From the NCBI RefSeq assembly GCF_018380615.1, contig NZ_JAGYVZ010000012.1:1-64000 (forward strand): a DNA stretch of 64,000 bases, given 5' to 3'. The DNA is from Flavobacterium psychroterrae (GTDB lineage: Bacteria > Bacteroidota > Bacteroidia > Flavobacteriales > Flavobacteriaceae). Position numbers and translations under genes: made by a program. Shown here one piece after another: positions 52,544 through 61,113 of this stretch; within the stretch, counting starts at the first letter, position 1, and each line of letters opens with the position of its first letter. A model generated the notes under the pieces. The model was not told the origin of the DNA. It saw only the letters and a list, made by a program, of their open reading frames with translations, and ran no database searches.

Positions 52544-54760
52544 ATGTTTAAAAACGTTAAAACAATTGTTGTTTTACTTTTGTTGAGCTCTATCGGTGTG
52601 ACTGCACAGAATAAAGTTCCGGTTTATCTAGATGATAAAAAGCCAATTACTGAGCGTGTAGAAGATGCGCTTAAGAGAATGACAACAGGGGAAAAAATTG
52701 CCATGATTCATGCGCAATCAAAATTTAGTTCGCCGGGAGTAAAACGTTTAGGAATTCCGGAAAACTGGATGACTGACGGACCTCACGGAATTCGTACCGA
52801 AGTTTTATGGGACGAATGGGATCAGGCAGGCTGGACAAATGATTCTTGTATTGCATTTCCGGCTTTGACCGCACTTTCTGCAACCTGGAACAAAGAGTTA
52901 TCTTCTTTATACGGAAAATCTATTGGAGAAGAAGCACGTTACCGTAACAAAAATGTATTATTAGGACCCGGAGTTAACATTTACAGAACACCTTTAAACG
53001 GTCGTAACTTCGAATATATGGGAGAAGATCCTTTTTTGACTTCAAAAATGGTGGTTCCTTATATTAAAGGGGTGCAATTAAACGGAGTTGCTGCTTGTGT
53101 AAAACATTTTGCTTTAAACAATCAGGAAACAAACCGTAACTCTGTAAACGTAATTGTGGATGATCGTGCACTTTATGAAATTTATTTACCGGCTTTTAAA
53201 GCTGCAGTTCAGGAAGGTGATGCATGGGCAATTATGGGTTCATACAATAAATATAAAGGACAGCAATGTTGCCACAACGAATTTTTACTAAACGATATTC
53301 TTCGTGGAGAATGGGGTTTTAAAGGAGTTGTAGTTTCAGATTGGGGAGGAGTTAACGATACAAAACAAGCCATTCATAATGGTTTAGATATGGAGTTTGG
53401 TTCTTGGACCAATGGGCTTTCATGGGGAACAAGTAATGCTTATGATAATTACTTTTTAGCCAAACCATACTCTGAAATGATCAGAAAAGGTGAAATTGGA
53501 ACTAAAGAATTAGATGAAAAAGTACGCCGTATTTTGCGTTTATCATTCTTAACAACAATGGATAAAAACAGACCTTTTGGATCTTTTGGAACAGAAGAGC
53601 ACGCTCAGGCAGGTTTAAAAATTGCAGAGGAAGGAATCGTATTGCTTCAAAACAACAATAATATTTTACCAATTAATCTTTCTAAAACAAAGAAAATCGC
53701 GGTTATTGGTGAAAATGCAATCAAAATGATGACTGTAGGAGGAGGAAGTTCTTCTCTTAAAGCAAGATATGAAATCACCCCACTTGAAGGATTAAAGAAA
53801 AAAATAGGAACTCAGGCTGAAATCGTTTATGCACGTGGTTATGTTGGAGATCCAACAAGTAATTATAACGGAGTAATTGCAAAAGTAAGTTTAGAAGAGA
53901 AACGTTCTCCTGCTGAATTGACTGCCGAAGCTTTGAAAATTGCGAAAGATGCTGACATCGTTATTTTTATTGGAGGTTTGAATAAAAGTGAAAATCAGGA
54001 TGATGAAGGACATGATCGTAAGGAATTAGGTTTGCCATACGGACAGGATAAATTAATAAGTGAATTAGTTAAAGTAAATAAAAATGTAGTTTTTGTAAAT
54101 ATCTCAGGAAATGCTGTGGCAATGCCGTGGGTAAAAGAAGTTCCTGGAATTTTACAAGGTTGGTTTTTAGGTACAGAAGCAGGAAATGCTTTGGCAAATG
54201 TTTTAGTTGGAGATGTAAATCCTTCAGGAAAATTAACTTTTACTTTCCCTGTAAAATTATCTGATAACGGCGCTCATGCTTTAGGGGAATTTCCAGGTGG
54301 AGAAGATGTTACTTACAAAGAAAGTATTTTTGTAGGATACCGTTGGGCAGACAAACAAAAAGCAAAACCATTATTCTCTTTCGGTCACGGTTTAAGTTAC
54401 ACGACTTTTGAATACGGAAAAGTAACGGCAGATAAAAAACAAATGTCAGCTGCAGATCAGATTACATTTACAGTAAAAGTGAAAAACACAGGATCAAGAG
54501 AAGGATCAGAAATTGTTCAGCTTTATATCAGCGATTTAAAATCTTCATTACCACGTCCGATTAAGGAATTAAAAGGATTCGAGAAAATTTCGCTTAAAGC
54601 GGGAGAAGAAAAAACAGTGACTTTTACAGTAGACAAAACTGCATTAAGCTTTTTTGATGACAAAAAACACGACTGGGTTGCTGAACCGGGAGCTTTTGAA
54701 GCAATCGTAGGAGCATCATCTACAAATATAAAATCTAAAGTGGGATTCTCACTTCAATAA
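52544..54760 (+). CDS. GH3 family beta-glycosidase
   Basis: Secreted glycosidase of 738 residues from ATG 52544; the frame from 52499 adds residues before a normal signal peptide and is not preferred. Signal peptide ends near VTAQ (~21). N-terminal barrel with MTDGPHGIRTEVLWDEWD (~78-95), ACVKHFALNNQE (~185), catalytic nucleophile Asp in GVVVSDWGGVND (~265); C-terminal domain with GGSSSLKARYEITPLEG and FIGGLNKSENQDDEGHDRKEL (~480); FnIII-like domain (~650-735). Typically hydrolyses beta-glucosides or related oligosaccharides; specificity unknown. Confidence 0.92.
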   Translation: MFKNVKTIVVLLLLSSIGVTAQNKVPVYLDDKKPITERVEDALKRMTTGEKIAMIHAQSKFSSPGVKRLGIPENWMTDGPHGIRTEVLWDEWDQAGWTNDSCIAFPALTALSATWNKELSSLYGKSIGEEARYRNKNVLLGPGVNIYRTPLNGRNFEYMGEDPFLTSKMVVPYIKGVQLNGVAACVKHFALNNQETNRNSVNVIVDDRALYEIYLPAFKAAVQEGDAWAIMGSYNKYKGQQCCHNEFLLNDILRGEWGFKGVVVSDWGGVNDTKQAIHNGLDMEFGSWTNGLSWGTSNAYDNYFLAKPYSEMIRKGEIGTKELDEKVRRILRLSFLTTMDKNRPFGSFGTEEHAQAGLKIAEEGIVLLQNNNNILPINLSKTKKIAVIGENAIKMMTVGGGSSSLKARYEITPLEGLKKKIGTQAEIVYARGYVGDPTSNYNGVIAKVSLEEKRSPAELTAEALKIAKDADIVIFIGGLNKSENQDDEGHDRKELGLPYGQDKLISELVKVNKNVVFVNISGNAVAMPWVKEVPGILQGWFLGTEAGNALANVLVGDVNPSGKLTFTFPVKLSDNGAHALGEFPGGEDVTYKESIFVGYRWADKQKAKPLFSFGHGLSYTTFEYGKVTADKKQMSAADQITFTVKVKNTGSREGSEIVQLYISDLKSSLPRPIKELKGFEKISLKAGEEKTVTFTVDKTALSFFDDKKHDWVAEPGAFEAIVGASSTNIKSKVGFSLQ

Positions 54761-54788
54761 TTTCATTATTTCTAAATTGGTTGGTTGT

Positions 54789-54826
54789 AAAGCTGCAAGT
54801 GTAAAAAGTTGCAGCTTTGCTTTTTG
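54789..54826 (+). terminator. Terminator after the GH3 gene
   Basis: AAAGCTGCAA (54789-54798) and TTGCAGCTTT (54809-54818), then gcTTTTT. Confidence 0.75.
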
Positions 54827-54883
54827 AGGAAAGTTAAAATGAAAGATGTTAGAATTTTGTATTTTATAAATAAAAATAAGAAC

Positions 54884-55534
54884 ATGAAAAAAATTGTACT
54901 TAGCGCTATAGTTTTATTTTTAGCGCAAAATCTTTTGGCGCAAAGCCTGAATAAAATGCAATGGTTTAATGAACCTGAAAAATGGGAAATTAAAGACAAT
55001 GCCTTGATTATGAATGTTACGGCAAATAGTGATTACTGGCGTATTTCACATTACGGATTCACAGTGGATGATGCGCCGTTTTATTATGCAACTTACGGAG
55101 GTGAATTTGAAGCAAAAGTAAAACTAACCGGAAACTATATCGCCCGTTTTGACCAGATGGGATTAATGCTTCGAATTGACGAGAAAAACTACATCAAAAC
55201 CGGAGTGGAGTTTGTCGACGGAAAATTCAATATCAGCACCGTTGTAACGCACGACAAAAGCGATTGGAGTGTTACAACTTTAGAAAAAGCACCGCCATTT
55301 ATATGGATCAAAGTCGTGAGACGATTAGATGCTGTTGAAGTATTTTATTCTTTTGATGACAAAAATTACATCATGACCAGAAATGCACCATTACAAGACA
55401 ATACGCCAGTTATGGTAGGTTTAATGGCTGCATCACCGGACGGAAAAGGTTTTGAAGCTAAATTTGAAAATTTCAAAGTAACCCACTTACCGGATCAACG
55501 CAGATTAGAATGGCTTAAAAAACACGAGAATTAA
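54884..55534 (+). CDS. Secreted DUF1349 family protein (concanavalin-like)
   Basis: Protein of 216 residues from ATG 54884 (MKKIVLSAIVLFLAQNLLAQS). The longer frame from 54809 starts inside the GH3 terminator and is rejected. Signal peptide ends near LLAQ (~20). The remainder is the DUF1349 jelly-roll domain: FEAKVKLTGNYIARFDQMGLMLRIDEKNYIKTGVEFVDGKFNISTVVTH (~72-120) and MVGLMAASPDGKGFEAKFENF (~180-200). Family members occur near glycoside hydrolases and may bind sugars. No catalytic residues known. Confidence 0.88.
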   Translation: MKKIVLSAIVLFLAQNLLAQSLNKMQWFNEPEKWEIKDNALIMNVTANSDYWRISHYGFTVDDAPFYYATYGGEFEAKVKLTGNYIARFDQMGLMLRIDEKNYIKTGVEFVDGKFNISTVVTHDKSDWSVTTLEKAPPFIWIKVVRRLDAVEVFYSFDDKNYIMTRNAPLQDNTPVMVGLMAASPDGKGFEAKFENFKVTHLPDQRRLEWLKKHEN

Positions 55535-55659
55535 TTTTTAATTATAAATTATTGATTGTTAATTATTAATGAAAAACCATCAAATGACAATTCAGTAATT
55601 AATAACTAATAAACGACAACTAACCATTAATAACTAACCATTAACAATCAACAATTAAT

Positions 55660-56772
55660 ATGATTGATATTAAACCAAAAAAACATTATGAAATACTGGA
55701 CGGCTTACGTGGAGTTGCCGCGATTTTAGTAGTTATATTTCACATTTTCGAAGCCCATAATGGCGGAAGCCGTTTTAATCAGATTATCAATCACGGTTAT
55801 CTTGCGGTTGATTTCTTTTTTCTTTTATCAGGATTTGTTGTGGCTTATGCTTATGATGATCGCTGGGGAAAAATGACCCAATGGGAGTTTTACAAACGCA
55901 GATTGATTCGGTTACAGCCCATGGTAATTATGGGAATGATCGTAGGAGCAATATTTTACTATTTTCAGGCTTCGGGTATTTTCCCGATGATTGCAGGAAT
56001 GCCAGTCTGGAAAGTAATTGTAACAATGGTTATCGGGTTTACATTATTGCCAGTTCCGCCATCGCTGGAAATTAGAGGCTGGGGCGAAATGCATCCGCTT
56101 AACGGACCTGCATGGTCACTTTTCTTCGAATATATTGCCAATATTTTATACGCCTTATTCTTTCGTAAATTCTCTAATAAAGTTTTAGGTGTCTTTGTTT
56201 TTATATTCGCCGCATTGCTGATTAATTACACGGTTTATGGGCCAAAAGGCGACGTTATTGGCGGTTGGTCTTTAAATCTGGAACAATTAAATGTTGGATT
56301 TACCAGATTATTATATCCGTTTTTTGCCGGAGTTTTACTTTCAAGATTAGGAAAATTAATTCATATAAAAGGAGCATTCTGGATTTGCAGTTTGCTAATT
56401 CTGGTTCTTTTTTCAATACCAAGAATTGGCGACGAAAGCACTTTATGGATGAATGGTTTATATGAATCAGTTGTTATCATTATTTTCTTTCCGTTAATCG
56501 TTGCAATTGGAGCCGGAGGAGAAATAAAAAATGCACTTTCAATCAAAATATGCAAAGCTTTAGGAGATATTTCATACCCAATTTATATCACACATTATCC
56601 GTTGATTTATTGGTATACCGCTTGGGTAATTGATAATAAAGTTTCTTTAAAAGATGGTTATCTGGTAGGAATTGGAGTTTTAATTTCAAGTATTACAATA
56701 GCTTTTTTATGTTTGAAATTCTATGATGAACCTGTACGCAATTGGTTGTTGAAAAGGAGCAAAAGGGGATAG
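55660..56772 (+). CDS. Acyltransferase 3 (OafA/YrhL-type) membrane protein
   Basis: Protein of 370 residues with about ten transmembrane helices. Family start EILDGLRGVAAILVVIFHIFEAH (~11-33, conserved His in VIFHI), AVDFFFLLSGFVVAYAYDDR (~50-69) and GPAWSLFFEYIANILYALFF. Transfers acyl groups to exported carbohydrates such as O-antigen or other envelope glycans. The 125-nt upstream gap is AT-rich with AACCATTAATAACTAA-type repeats. Confidence 0.9.
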   Translation: MIDIKPKKHYEILDGLRGVAAILVVIFHIFEAHNGGSRFNQIINHGYLAVDFFFLLSGFVVAYAYDDRWGKMTQWEFYKRRLIRLQPMVIMGMIVGAIFYYFQASGIFPMIAGMPVWKVIVTMVIGFTLLPVPPSLEIRGWGEMHPLNGPAWSLFFEYIANILYALFFRKFSNKVLGVFVFIFAALLINYTVYGPKGDVIGGWSLNLEQLNVGFTRLLYPFFAGVLLSRLGKLIHIKGAFWICSLLILVLFSIPRIGDESTLWMNGLYESVVIIIFFPLIVAIGAGGEIKNALSIKICKALGDISYPIYITHYPLIYWYTAWVIDNKVSLKDGYLVGIGVLISSITIAFLCLKFYDEPVRNWLLKRSKRG

Positions 56773-56894
56773 GTTCAAAGGAGCAAAGGTTCAAAGGGAC
56801 AAAGGTTCAAAAGTATTGAGGTAATCACCGGAAAACTTTTGCAACTTTTTACCTATGAACCTTTTAAAACTATTTTGTTAGTTATACATACGAA

Positions 56895-56929
56895 AAAAGG
56901 GATGAAACATTTTGTGTTTCATCCCTTTT
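56895..56929. terminator. Terminator-like hairpin after the acyltransferase gene
   Basis: AAAAGGGATGAAACA pairs with TGTTTCATCCCTTTT around a 5-nt loop. Confidence 0.75.
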
Positions 56930-56996
56930 GTATTTATAGAAATTTGTTCGCAGAAATGCAAAGCATTGCATCTTTTTATGCCACAGATTATAGGAT

Positions 56997-57216
56997 TAAA
57001 ATGATTCAAAAATCAGCGTTAATCCGTAAAACCAGTTCTATCCGTGGGAAATTTAAAACTTTGTCCCTCTGAACCTTTGCCTCTTTGAACCTTAAAAAAA
57101 ACTTATATCACAGACTAAAATGATTCAAAAATCAGCGTTAACCCGTAAAACCAGTTCTATCCGTGGGCAATTTAAAACTTTGTCCCTTTGAACCTTTGCC
57201 TCTTTGAACCTTAAAA
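56997..57216. repeat. 101-nt direct duplication
   Basis: Copies 56997-57097 and 57116-57216 begin TAAAATGATTCAAAAATCAG and differ at three positions. The upstream flank of copy 1 (CCACAGATTATAGGATTAAAATGATT) matches the left arm of the 16150 element. Confidence 0.85.
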
Positions 57217-57220
57217 AGAT

Positions 57221-58327
57221 TTATTCTAAAACCAATGCTCCTAAAGCTTCCTTGCTAAAACCTTTCAATTGATCGGTTTTTCCGGCTTTAATTTTTGCAA
57301 CCCAATTAGGATCAGATAAAAGAGGTCTTCCTACGGCAACTAGATCAAAATCACCTCTGTCAAAACGTCTGTTTAATTCCTCTAAAGAAGTTGGCTGAGA
57401 ACTTTCACCCGCAAATGCACCAAAGAAATCTCCCGAAAGTCCCACAGAACCTACCGTAATAGTTGGAGCTCCCGTAACTTTTTTAGCCCATCCTGCAAAG
57501 TTCAAATCAGATTCTTCAAATTCAGGTTCCCAGAATCTACGTTGCGAACAATGTAAAATATCAACACCTTCATCAACAAGAGGCGTAAGCCAGGCTTCTA
57601 ATTCCTGTGGATTCTTAGCCAGTTTATAATCATAATCAGAAGGTTTAAATTGAGAAAATCTCATGATTACAGCAAAATCATTACCCACTTGTTTTCTGAT
57701 TTCTTTAACCACTTCAATAGCAAAACGATTACGTTCCGGAAGTGTTTTCCCACCATAAATATCAGTACGTAAATTAGTTTCAGCTCTAAAAAACTGATCA
57801 ATTAAATATCCGTGAGCACCGTGAATTTCGATAGTATCAAAACCTAATCTTTTAGCATCGGCAGCAGCCTTTCCAAAAGCAATAATGGTATCTTCAATAT
57901 CTTTTTCAGACATTGTATTTCCGTTACTAAAATCAGGTCGGTTTAATCCGGACGGACCTTCAAAAGGTACTGGCGGAACCCATCCTGAATGATGATTGTC
58001 CATGATTCCCATATGCCAGATTTGTGGTCCCATTGAACCTCCTGCAGCATGAACTTCATCTATTACTTTTTTCCATCCGTTCAAAGCTGCTTCACCGTGA
58101 AAATGCGGCACATTAGCATCGTTTGATGATGAAAGTCTGTCAATAACAGTTCCTTCAGATAATATTAAACCAACTTCTCCTTCAGCTCTTTTTTGGTAGT
58201 AAGAAGCTACTTCATCAGTTGGAACTCCGTTTGGAGAAAATGAGCGCGTCATTGGCGCCATTACGATTCTATTTTTAAGATTTAACGTTTTTAAGTTAAA
58301 TGGCGAAAACAGGTTGTTTGTACTCAT
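57221..58327 (-). CDS. Old yellow enzyme-type NADH:flavin oxidoreductase
   Basis: FMN-dependent TIM-barrel reductase of 368 residues reducing activated C=C bonds. Motifs: LKNRIVMAPMTRSFSPNGVPTDEVASYYQKRA (~17-48, FMN contacts), QIWHMGIMDNHHSG (~102), IEIHGAHGYLIDQFF (~170-184, catalytic His/His pair), NLRTDIYGG (~190) and AVGRPLLSDPNWVAKI (~330). Second in a unit with the ArsR gene (6-nt gap). Likely deals with electrophiles such as quinones or enones, as in related repressor/OYE pairs; that role is inferred. Confidence 0.92.
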   Translation of the reverse strand: MSTNNLFSPFNLKTLNLKNRIVMAPMTRSFSPNGVPTDEVASYYQKRAEGEVGLILSEGTVIDRLSSSNDANVPHFHGEAALNGWKKVIDEVHAAGGSMGPQIWHMGIMDNHHSGWVPPVPFEGPSGLNRPDFSNGNTMSEKDIEDTIIAFGKAAADAKRLGFDTIEIHGAHGYLIDQFFRAETNLRTDIYGGKTLPERNRFAIEVVKEIRKQVGNDFAVIMRFSQFKPSDYDYKLAKNPQELEAWLTPLVDEGVDILHCSQRRFWEPEFEESDLNFAGWAKKVTGAPTITVGSVGLSGDFFGAFAGESSQPTSLEELNRRFDRGDFDLVAVGRPLLSDPNWVAKIKAGKTDQLKGFSKEALGALVLE

Positions 58328-58333
58328 AGTAAT

Positions 58334-58636
58334 TTACAAATTAGATTGAATTAAGTTACTGAGTGCTTCAAAGGCACCTTCGTTACGTTTATAGTAAGTC
58401 CATTGTCCCACGCGTTTTGATTCTATAAATCCTGCACGTTGTAAAATAGACAAGTATTCAGAGACAGTTGATTGTGTCAAGCCGGCTTTGGCTTGTATTT
58501 GTCCAACACAAACCCCGTGTTCAAATCCTGCATGCTGGAGCTGATCCGGAAAATTTATTTCAGGTTCTTTTAACCATTCCAGCATTTGTAATCTGGATTT
58601 GTTGGAGAGTGCCTTAAAGATTTCTATTGGTTCCAT
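58334..58636 (-). CDS. ArsR-family transcriptional repressor
   Basis: Protein of 100 residues forming one winged-helix domain (ALSNKSRLQMLEWLK at ~9-23, recognition helix region AGLTQSTVSEYLSILQRAGFIESKRVGQWTYYKRN at ~52-86). A single Cys in HGVCVGQIQ (~43) lies just before the HTH, in place of the ELCVCDL metal site of classical ArsR, so redox or electrophile sensing is more likely than metal sensing. Precedes the OYE gene by 6 nt. A matching operator overlaps its promoter. Confidence 0.88.
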   Translation of the reverse strand: MEPIEIFKALSNKSRLQMLEWLKEPEINFPDQLQHAGFEHGVCVGQIQAKAGLTQSTVSEYLSILQRAGFIESKRVGQWTYYKRNEGAFEALSNLIQSNL

Positions 58637-58640
58637 GCCG

Positions 58641-58666
58641 CAAATATATCGACTTTTCCCGATATA
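58641..58666 (-). promoter_or_regulatory. Promoter and candidate ArsR operator
   Basis: On the minus strand the -7 box TATATTTG (58641-58648) lies 4 nt before the ATG. It overlaps the inverted repeat TATATCG (58645-58651) - 8 nt - CGATATA (58660-58666). Spacing and size suit a dimeric ArsR protein. Autorepression of the ArsR-OYE unit is inferred. Confidence 0.55.
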
Positions 58667-58760
58667 CCAATCTAAAGAAAAATATTTAGGAAAATTTTAA
58701 GATGGAGAAGTACAATTGGAAGATTTTAATAAAGAAAATTTATATTTGCTTTGAAAAATT

Positions 58761-58844
58761 AATCGCGCAAAGTCGCAGAGTCGCAAAGTTTAATTTTAAG
58801 TTTTAATTTTTAAAAACTTTGCGTCTTTGCGACTTTGCGCGATT
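58761..58844. repeat. 31-bp inverted repeat (AATCGCGCAAAG...)
   Basis: Arms 58761-58791 and 58814-58844 are near-perfect complements (about 2 mismatches), loop 22 nt, 21 nt before the next ATG. Confidence 0.6.
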
Positions 58845-58865
58845 TGAAAATAAACTTAATCAATT

Positions 58866-59360
58866 ATGAAAAAAACTTTACTTATTTTAGGATTTTTATG
58901 TTGTGTAATAACAAACTCAAAAGCTCAGGTTGTAGGAACTGATATTGGAGATATTGCTCCCGAAATCGATCTTCCGGATCCAAAAGGAAATAACGTTGTA
59001 CTTTCTTCCTTAAGAGGAGAATTAGTATTAATCGATTTTTGGGCTTCATGGTGCGGACCAAGTATTAAGGAACAACCACAATTGATAAAACTATACAATA
59101 CTTATCCTGATAAATTTACTATTTACAGCGTTTCAATGGATACTAAAAAACCGCTTTGGCTTGCTGCAATTGCAAAGCAAAAATTACCGTGGACACAAGT
59201 AAGTGATTTAAAATATTGGCAATCTCCTGTTATTGGGGATTATATGCTGCAATCCGTTCCATTGAATTTTCTAATCGATAAAAACGGAATTATCTTGGCT
59301 AAAAACATTCACGGAAACGCCTTGAACGAAATGGTAAAAAGTTTATTGACAGCACAGTAA
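58866..59360 (+). CDS. TlpA-like secreted thioredoxin-fold protein with WCGPS site
   Basis: Protein of 164 residues. Signal peptide ends near SKAQ (~21). The AhpC/TSA-TlpA fold follows: GDIAPEIDLPDPKGNNVVLSSLRGELVLIDFWASWCGPSIKEQP (~28-70) and cis-Pro loop QSVPLNFLIDKNGII (~130-145). The usual W-C-x-x-C site reads W-C-G-P-S, so the second Cys is missing. It may act as a monothiol reductase/peroxidase-like protein or have lost disulfide reductase activity. Confidence 0.87.
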   Translation: MKKTLLILGFLCCVITNSKAQVVGTDIGDIAPEIDLPDPKGNNVVLSSLRGELVLIDFWASWCGPSIKEQPQLIKLYNTYPDKFTIYSVSMDTKKPLWLAAIAKQKLPWTQVSDLKYWQSPVIGDYMLQSVPLNFLIDKNGIILAKNIHGNALNEMVKSLLTAQ

Positions 59361-59434
59361 AATTGAACTAATAAAAACTTTGAGTATATTGCTGTTTCAA
59401 ACAGACAAACAATAATAAAATTTCAAAGTAAATT

Positions 59435-59839
59435 ATGATCAAAACTTCTGTACTATTATTTTTTATGGTATTTGCATTCAATTGTAATGCACAAAACATA
59501 GAAACAGTTAATAAAGTAAAATCTTCCTATCAAAAATGCTTAAATAGCGGAAGCGGTATGAAAAATTGTTCGATTGAATATTATAATCAATCGGATAGTT
59601 TATTGAATGTTGCTTACAAGAATTTAAAACTGAAACTGAGTTCAAAAGAACAATCTAAATTGAAAAAAGAACAATTAGACTGGCTGAAAAAGCGTGATTT
59701 ATATTTTGAAAAAATATATGCTGATACTAAAAAAGAAGGTCATTTTATAGAAGGAAGCAGTGATTTTGACATGGTTATTTTTGATGAAAAAGCAAATTAT
59801 GTTTTTTCAAGAGTTAAAGAAATTATTAAAAGAATTTAA
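59435..59839 (+). CDS. LprI-like (DUF1311) secreted protein
   Basis: Protein of 134 residues. Signal peptide ends near CNAQ (~20). The DUF1311/LprI pattern is seen: a helix with paired cysteines (YQKCLNSGSGMKNCSIEYYNQSDSLLNVAYKNLKLKLSSKEQSKLKKEQLDWLKKRD, ~31-86). LprI of Mycobacterium is a lysozyme inhibitor; that activity is not certain here. Starts 74 nt after the thioredoxin-like gene. Confidence 0.82.
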   Translation: MIKTSVLLFFMVFAFNCNAQNIETVNKVKSSYQKCLNSGSGMKNCSIEYYNQSDSLLNVAYKNLKLKLSSKEQSKLKKEQLDWLKKRDLYFEKIYADTKKEGHFIEGSSDFDMVIFDEKANYVFSRVKEIIKRI

Positions 59840-59863
59840 AATTTCTTTAAAACAAATTGATAA

Positions 59864-60349
59864 ATGCAATCAAAACTCAATATAACTGAATTCAGAGAAA
59901 AATTAGGGAATAGTACAGAATTTGGTTCACTAAAAGTAAATTGGAGTCCTTTTCGATTATTTCCTTCGTTTGGCGGAAAAAAGCCTTTTTACGGATTTTT
60001 TGATGATGAAAGTTTTCATTTAACCATAAATTCAGTAAAATCACCAACATATTTTATAATAAAAGGAAAATATAAAAGCGTTAACAATATACTTAAAATC
60101 GATTGTATTGTTGAAGCAAATAGTAAAATCCAGTTGTTTTGGGTAAAATTTTCTCCAGTAATTTGTTTAGTTGCAATTAATTTGTTTTTTCTTTTTTTTG
60201 CTAAAGGATTAAGAAAAGGATCTACAATTGTTAATTTATTTTTACTTGTTATAATTTTCTATTCAAGATGGAAAGAGGATCGAAAAAGGAGAAAATTAGA
60301 ACAGAAGTTTATTGAAATTTTTGAGATTAAACTGGCTTCAAAAAAATAA
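59864..60349 (+). CDS. Hypothetical two-helix membrane protein
   Basis: Protein of 161 residues, no family recognised. Soluble N-terminal half (~1-88, beta-rich: GSLKVNWSPFRLFPSFGGKKPFYGFF, SFHLTINSVKSPTYFIIKGKYKS), two transmembrane helices (~95-112 and ~119-135), and a basic cytoplasmic tail (RWKEDRKRRKLEQKF). It starts 24 nt after the LprI-like gene and is probably in the same unit. Confidence 0.6.
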   Translation: MQSKLNITEFREKLGNSTEFGSLKVNWSPFRLFPSFGGKKPFYGFFDDESFHLTINSVKSPTYFIIKGKYKSVNNILKIDCIVEANSKIQLFWVKFSPVICLVAINLFFLFFAKGLRKGSTIVNLFLLVIIFYSRWKEDRKRRKLEQKFIEIFEIKLASKK

Positions 60350-60384
60350 AAAGTAATTCTAAATTAAAACCATTTCATTAATTA

Positions 60385-60412
60385 TAGATTGTAAGAAGGT
60401 GCCGCAATCTAA
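60385..60412. other. Weak hairpin between convergent genes
   Basis: AGATTG and CAATCT around a 16-nt loop in the 105-nt gap; no T run, so termination is doubtful. Confidence 0.25.
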
Positions 60413-60454
60413 GATTGACCTATTGAAATTAATACAATAGTAAATATTGGAAAA

Positions 60455-60838
60455 TTAATTCAACCTGTCAGCATGATTTCTAACACCGCCAAAACTCGTC
60501 TTCAACATTTCCCTAATTTGAAATTGAGTTTTATTTCGGGTAATATTTTTCCATTCACTAAAATCAAAAATGTGGATTTCCTGCGCATTAGAGTTTGTAA
60601 CGAAAGAAAGTCTTGCAATCGAATATTTGTAATACTTTAATTCGTGAGAGATATGACGATCCGGAACCACAATAAGAATGGTCTCCCATTCCAGAAAGTT
60701 TTTAGGAACATCTTCTCTTTCAGTTAAACCAAGAGCTTCAAAAAAGGCAATAATCTTTTGATCATTAAGTTTGTCAATTTTTTGATCGACGCGTTTAATG
60801 GTACTCATAAGTTTACTTTCGTCTTTAATAACACTCAT
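60455..60838 (-). CDS. Hypothetical protein
   Basis: Protein of 127 residues, no family recognised. It looks soluble and has no signal peptide. Central segment NFLEWETILIVVPDRHISHELKYYKYSIARLSFVTNSNAQEIHIFDFSEWKNITRNKTQF suggests an alpha/beta fold with strands around W-E-T-I-L-I-V-V and E-I-H-I-F-D-F. N terminus is a charged helix. Convergent with the membrane-protein gene; its own promoter region (60839-61000) shows no clear box. Confidence 0.6.
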   Translation of the reverse strand: MSVIKDESKLMSTIKRVDQKIDKLNDQKIIAFFEALGLTEREDVPKNFLEWETILIVVPDRHISHELKYYKYSIARLSFVTNSNAQEIHIFDFSEWKNITRNKTQFQIREMLKTSFGGVRNHADRLN

Positions 60839-61113
60839 AATAATAGTTGATTTTTGTTTTTTAAGTTAATTTCAATATAAAATTACATCAAAACATAACA
60901 ATTTGATAAAAGAGAGGCAATAGAATGATTCTAAATTTTACTATTGGACTTTAAGTGCTTGTATCGCTAATATTAAATAAAGCAAAACAGAGAGAAAAAC
61001 TTTCGATAAAACACTTGAAACAGTACTGTTCATGATTGCAATTTGATAAAATACTATTGATTTATTCCGTTTTAAAATCATATTTTTATCGCTCTTTGTT
61101 AACCAACCTATTT

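Larger units (their letters stand above)
56773..57220. other. Repeat-rich intergenic region
   Basis: No gene. It contains AAAGGTTCAAAGG-type repeats (56775-56815) matching the 8987-9049 arms, the terminator at 56895-56929, and a 101-nt tandem duplication (56997-57097 and 57116-57216). Confidence 0.65.

Noticed and set aside
56839..57072. 77-residue frame after the acyltransferase
   Set aside because: It reads through a terminator and the tandem duplication.
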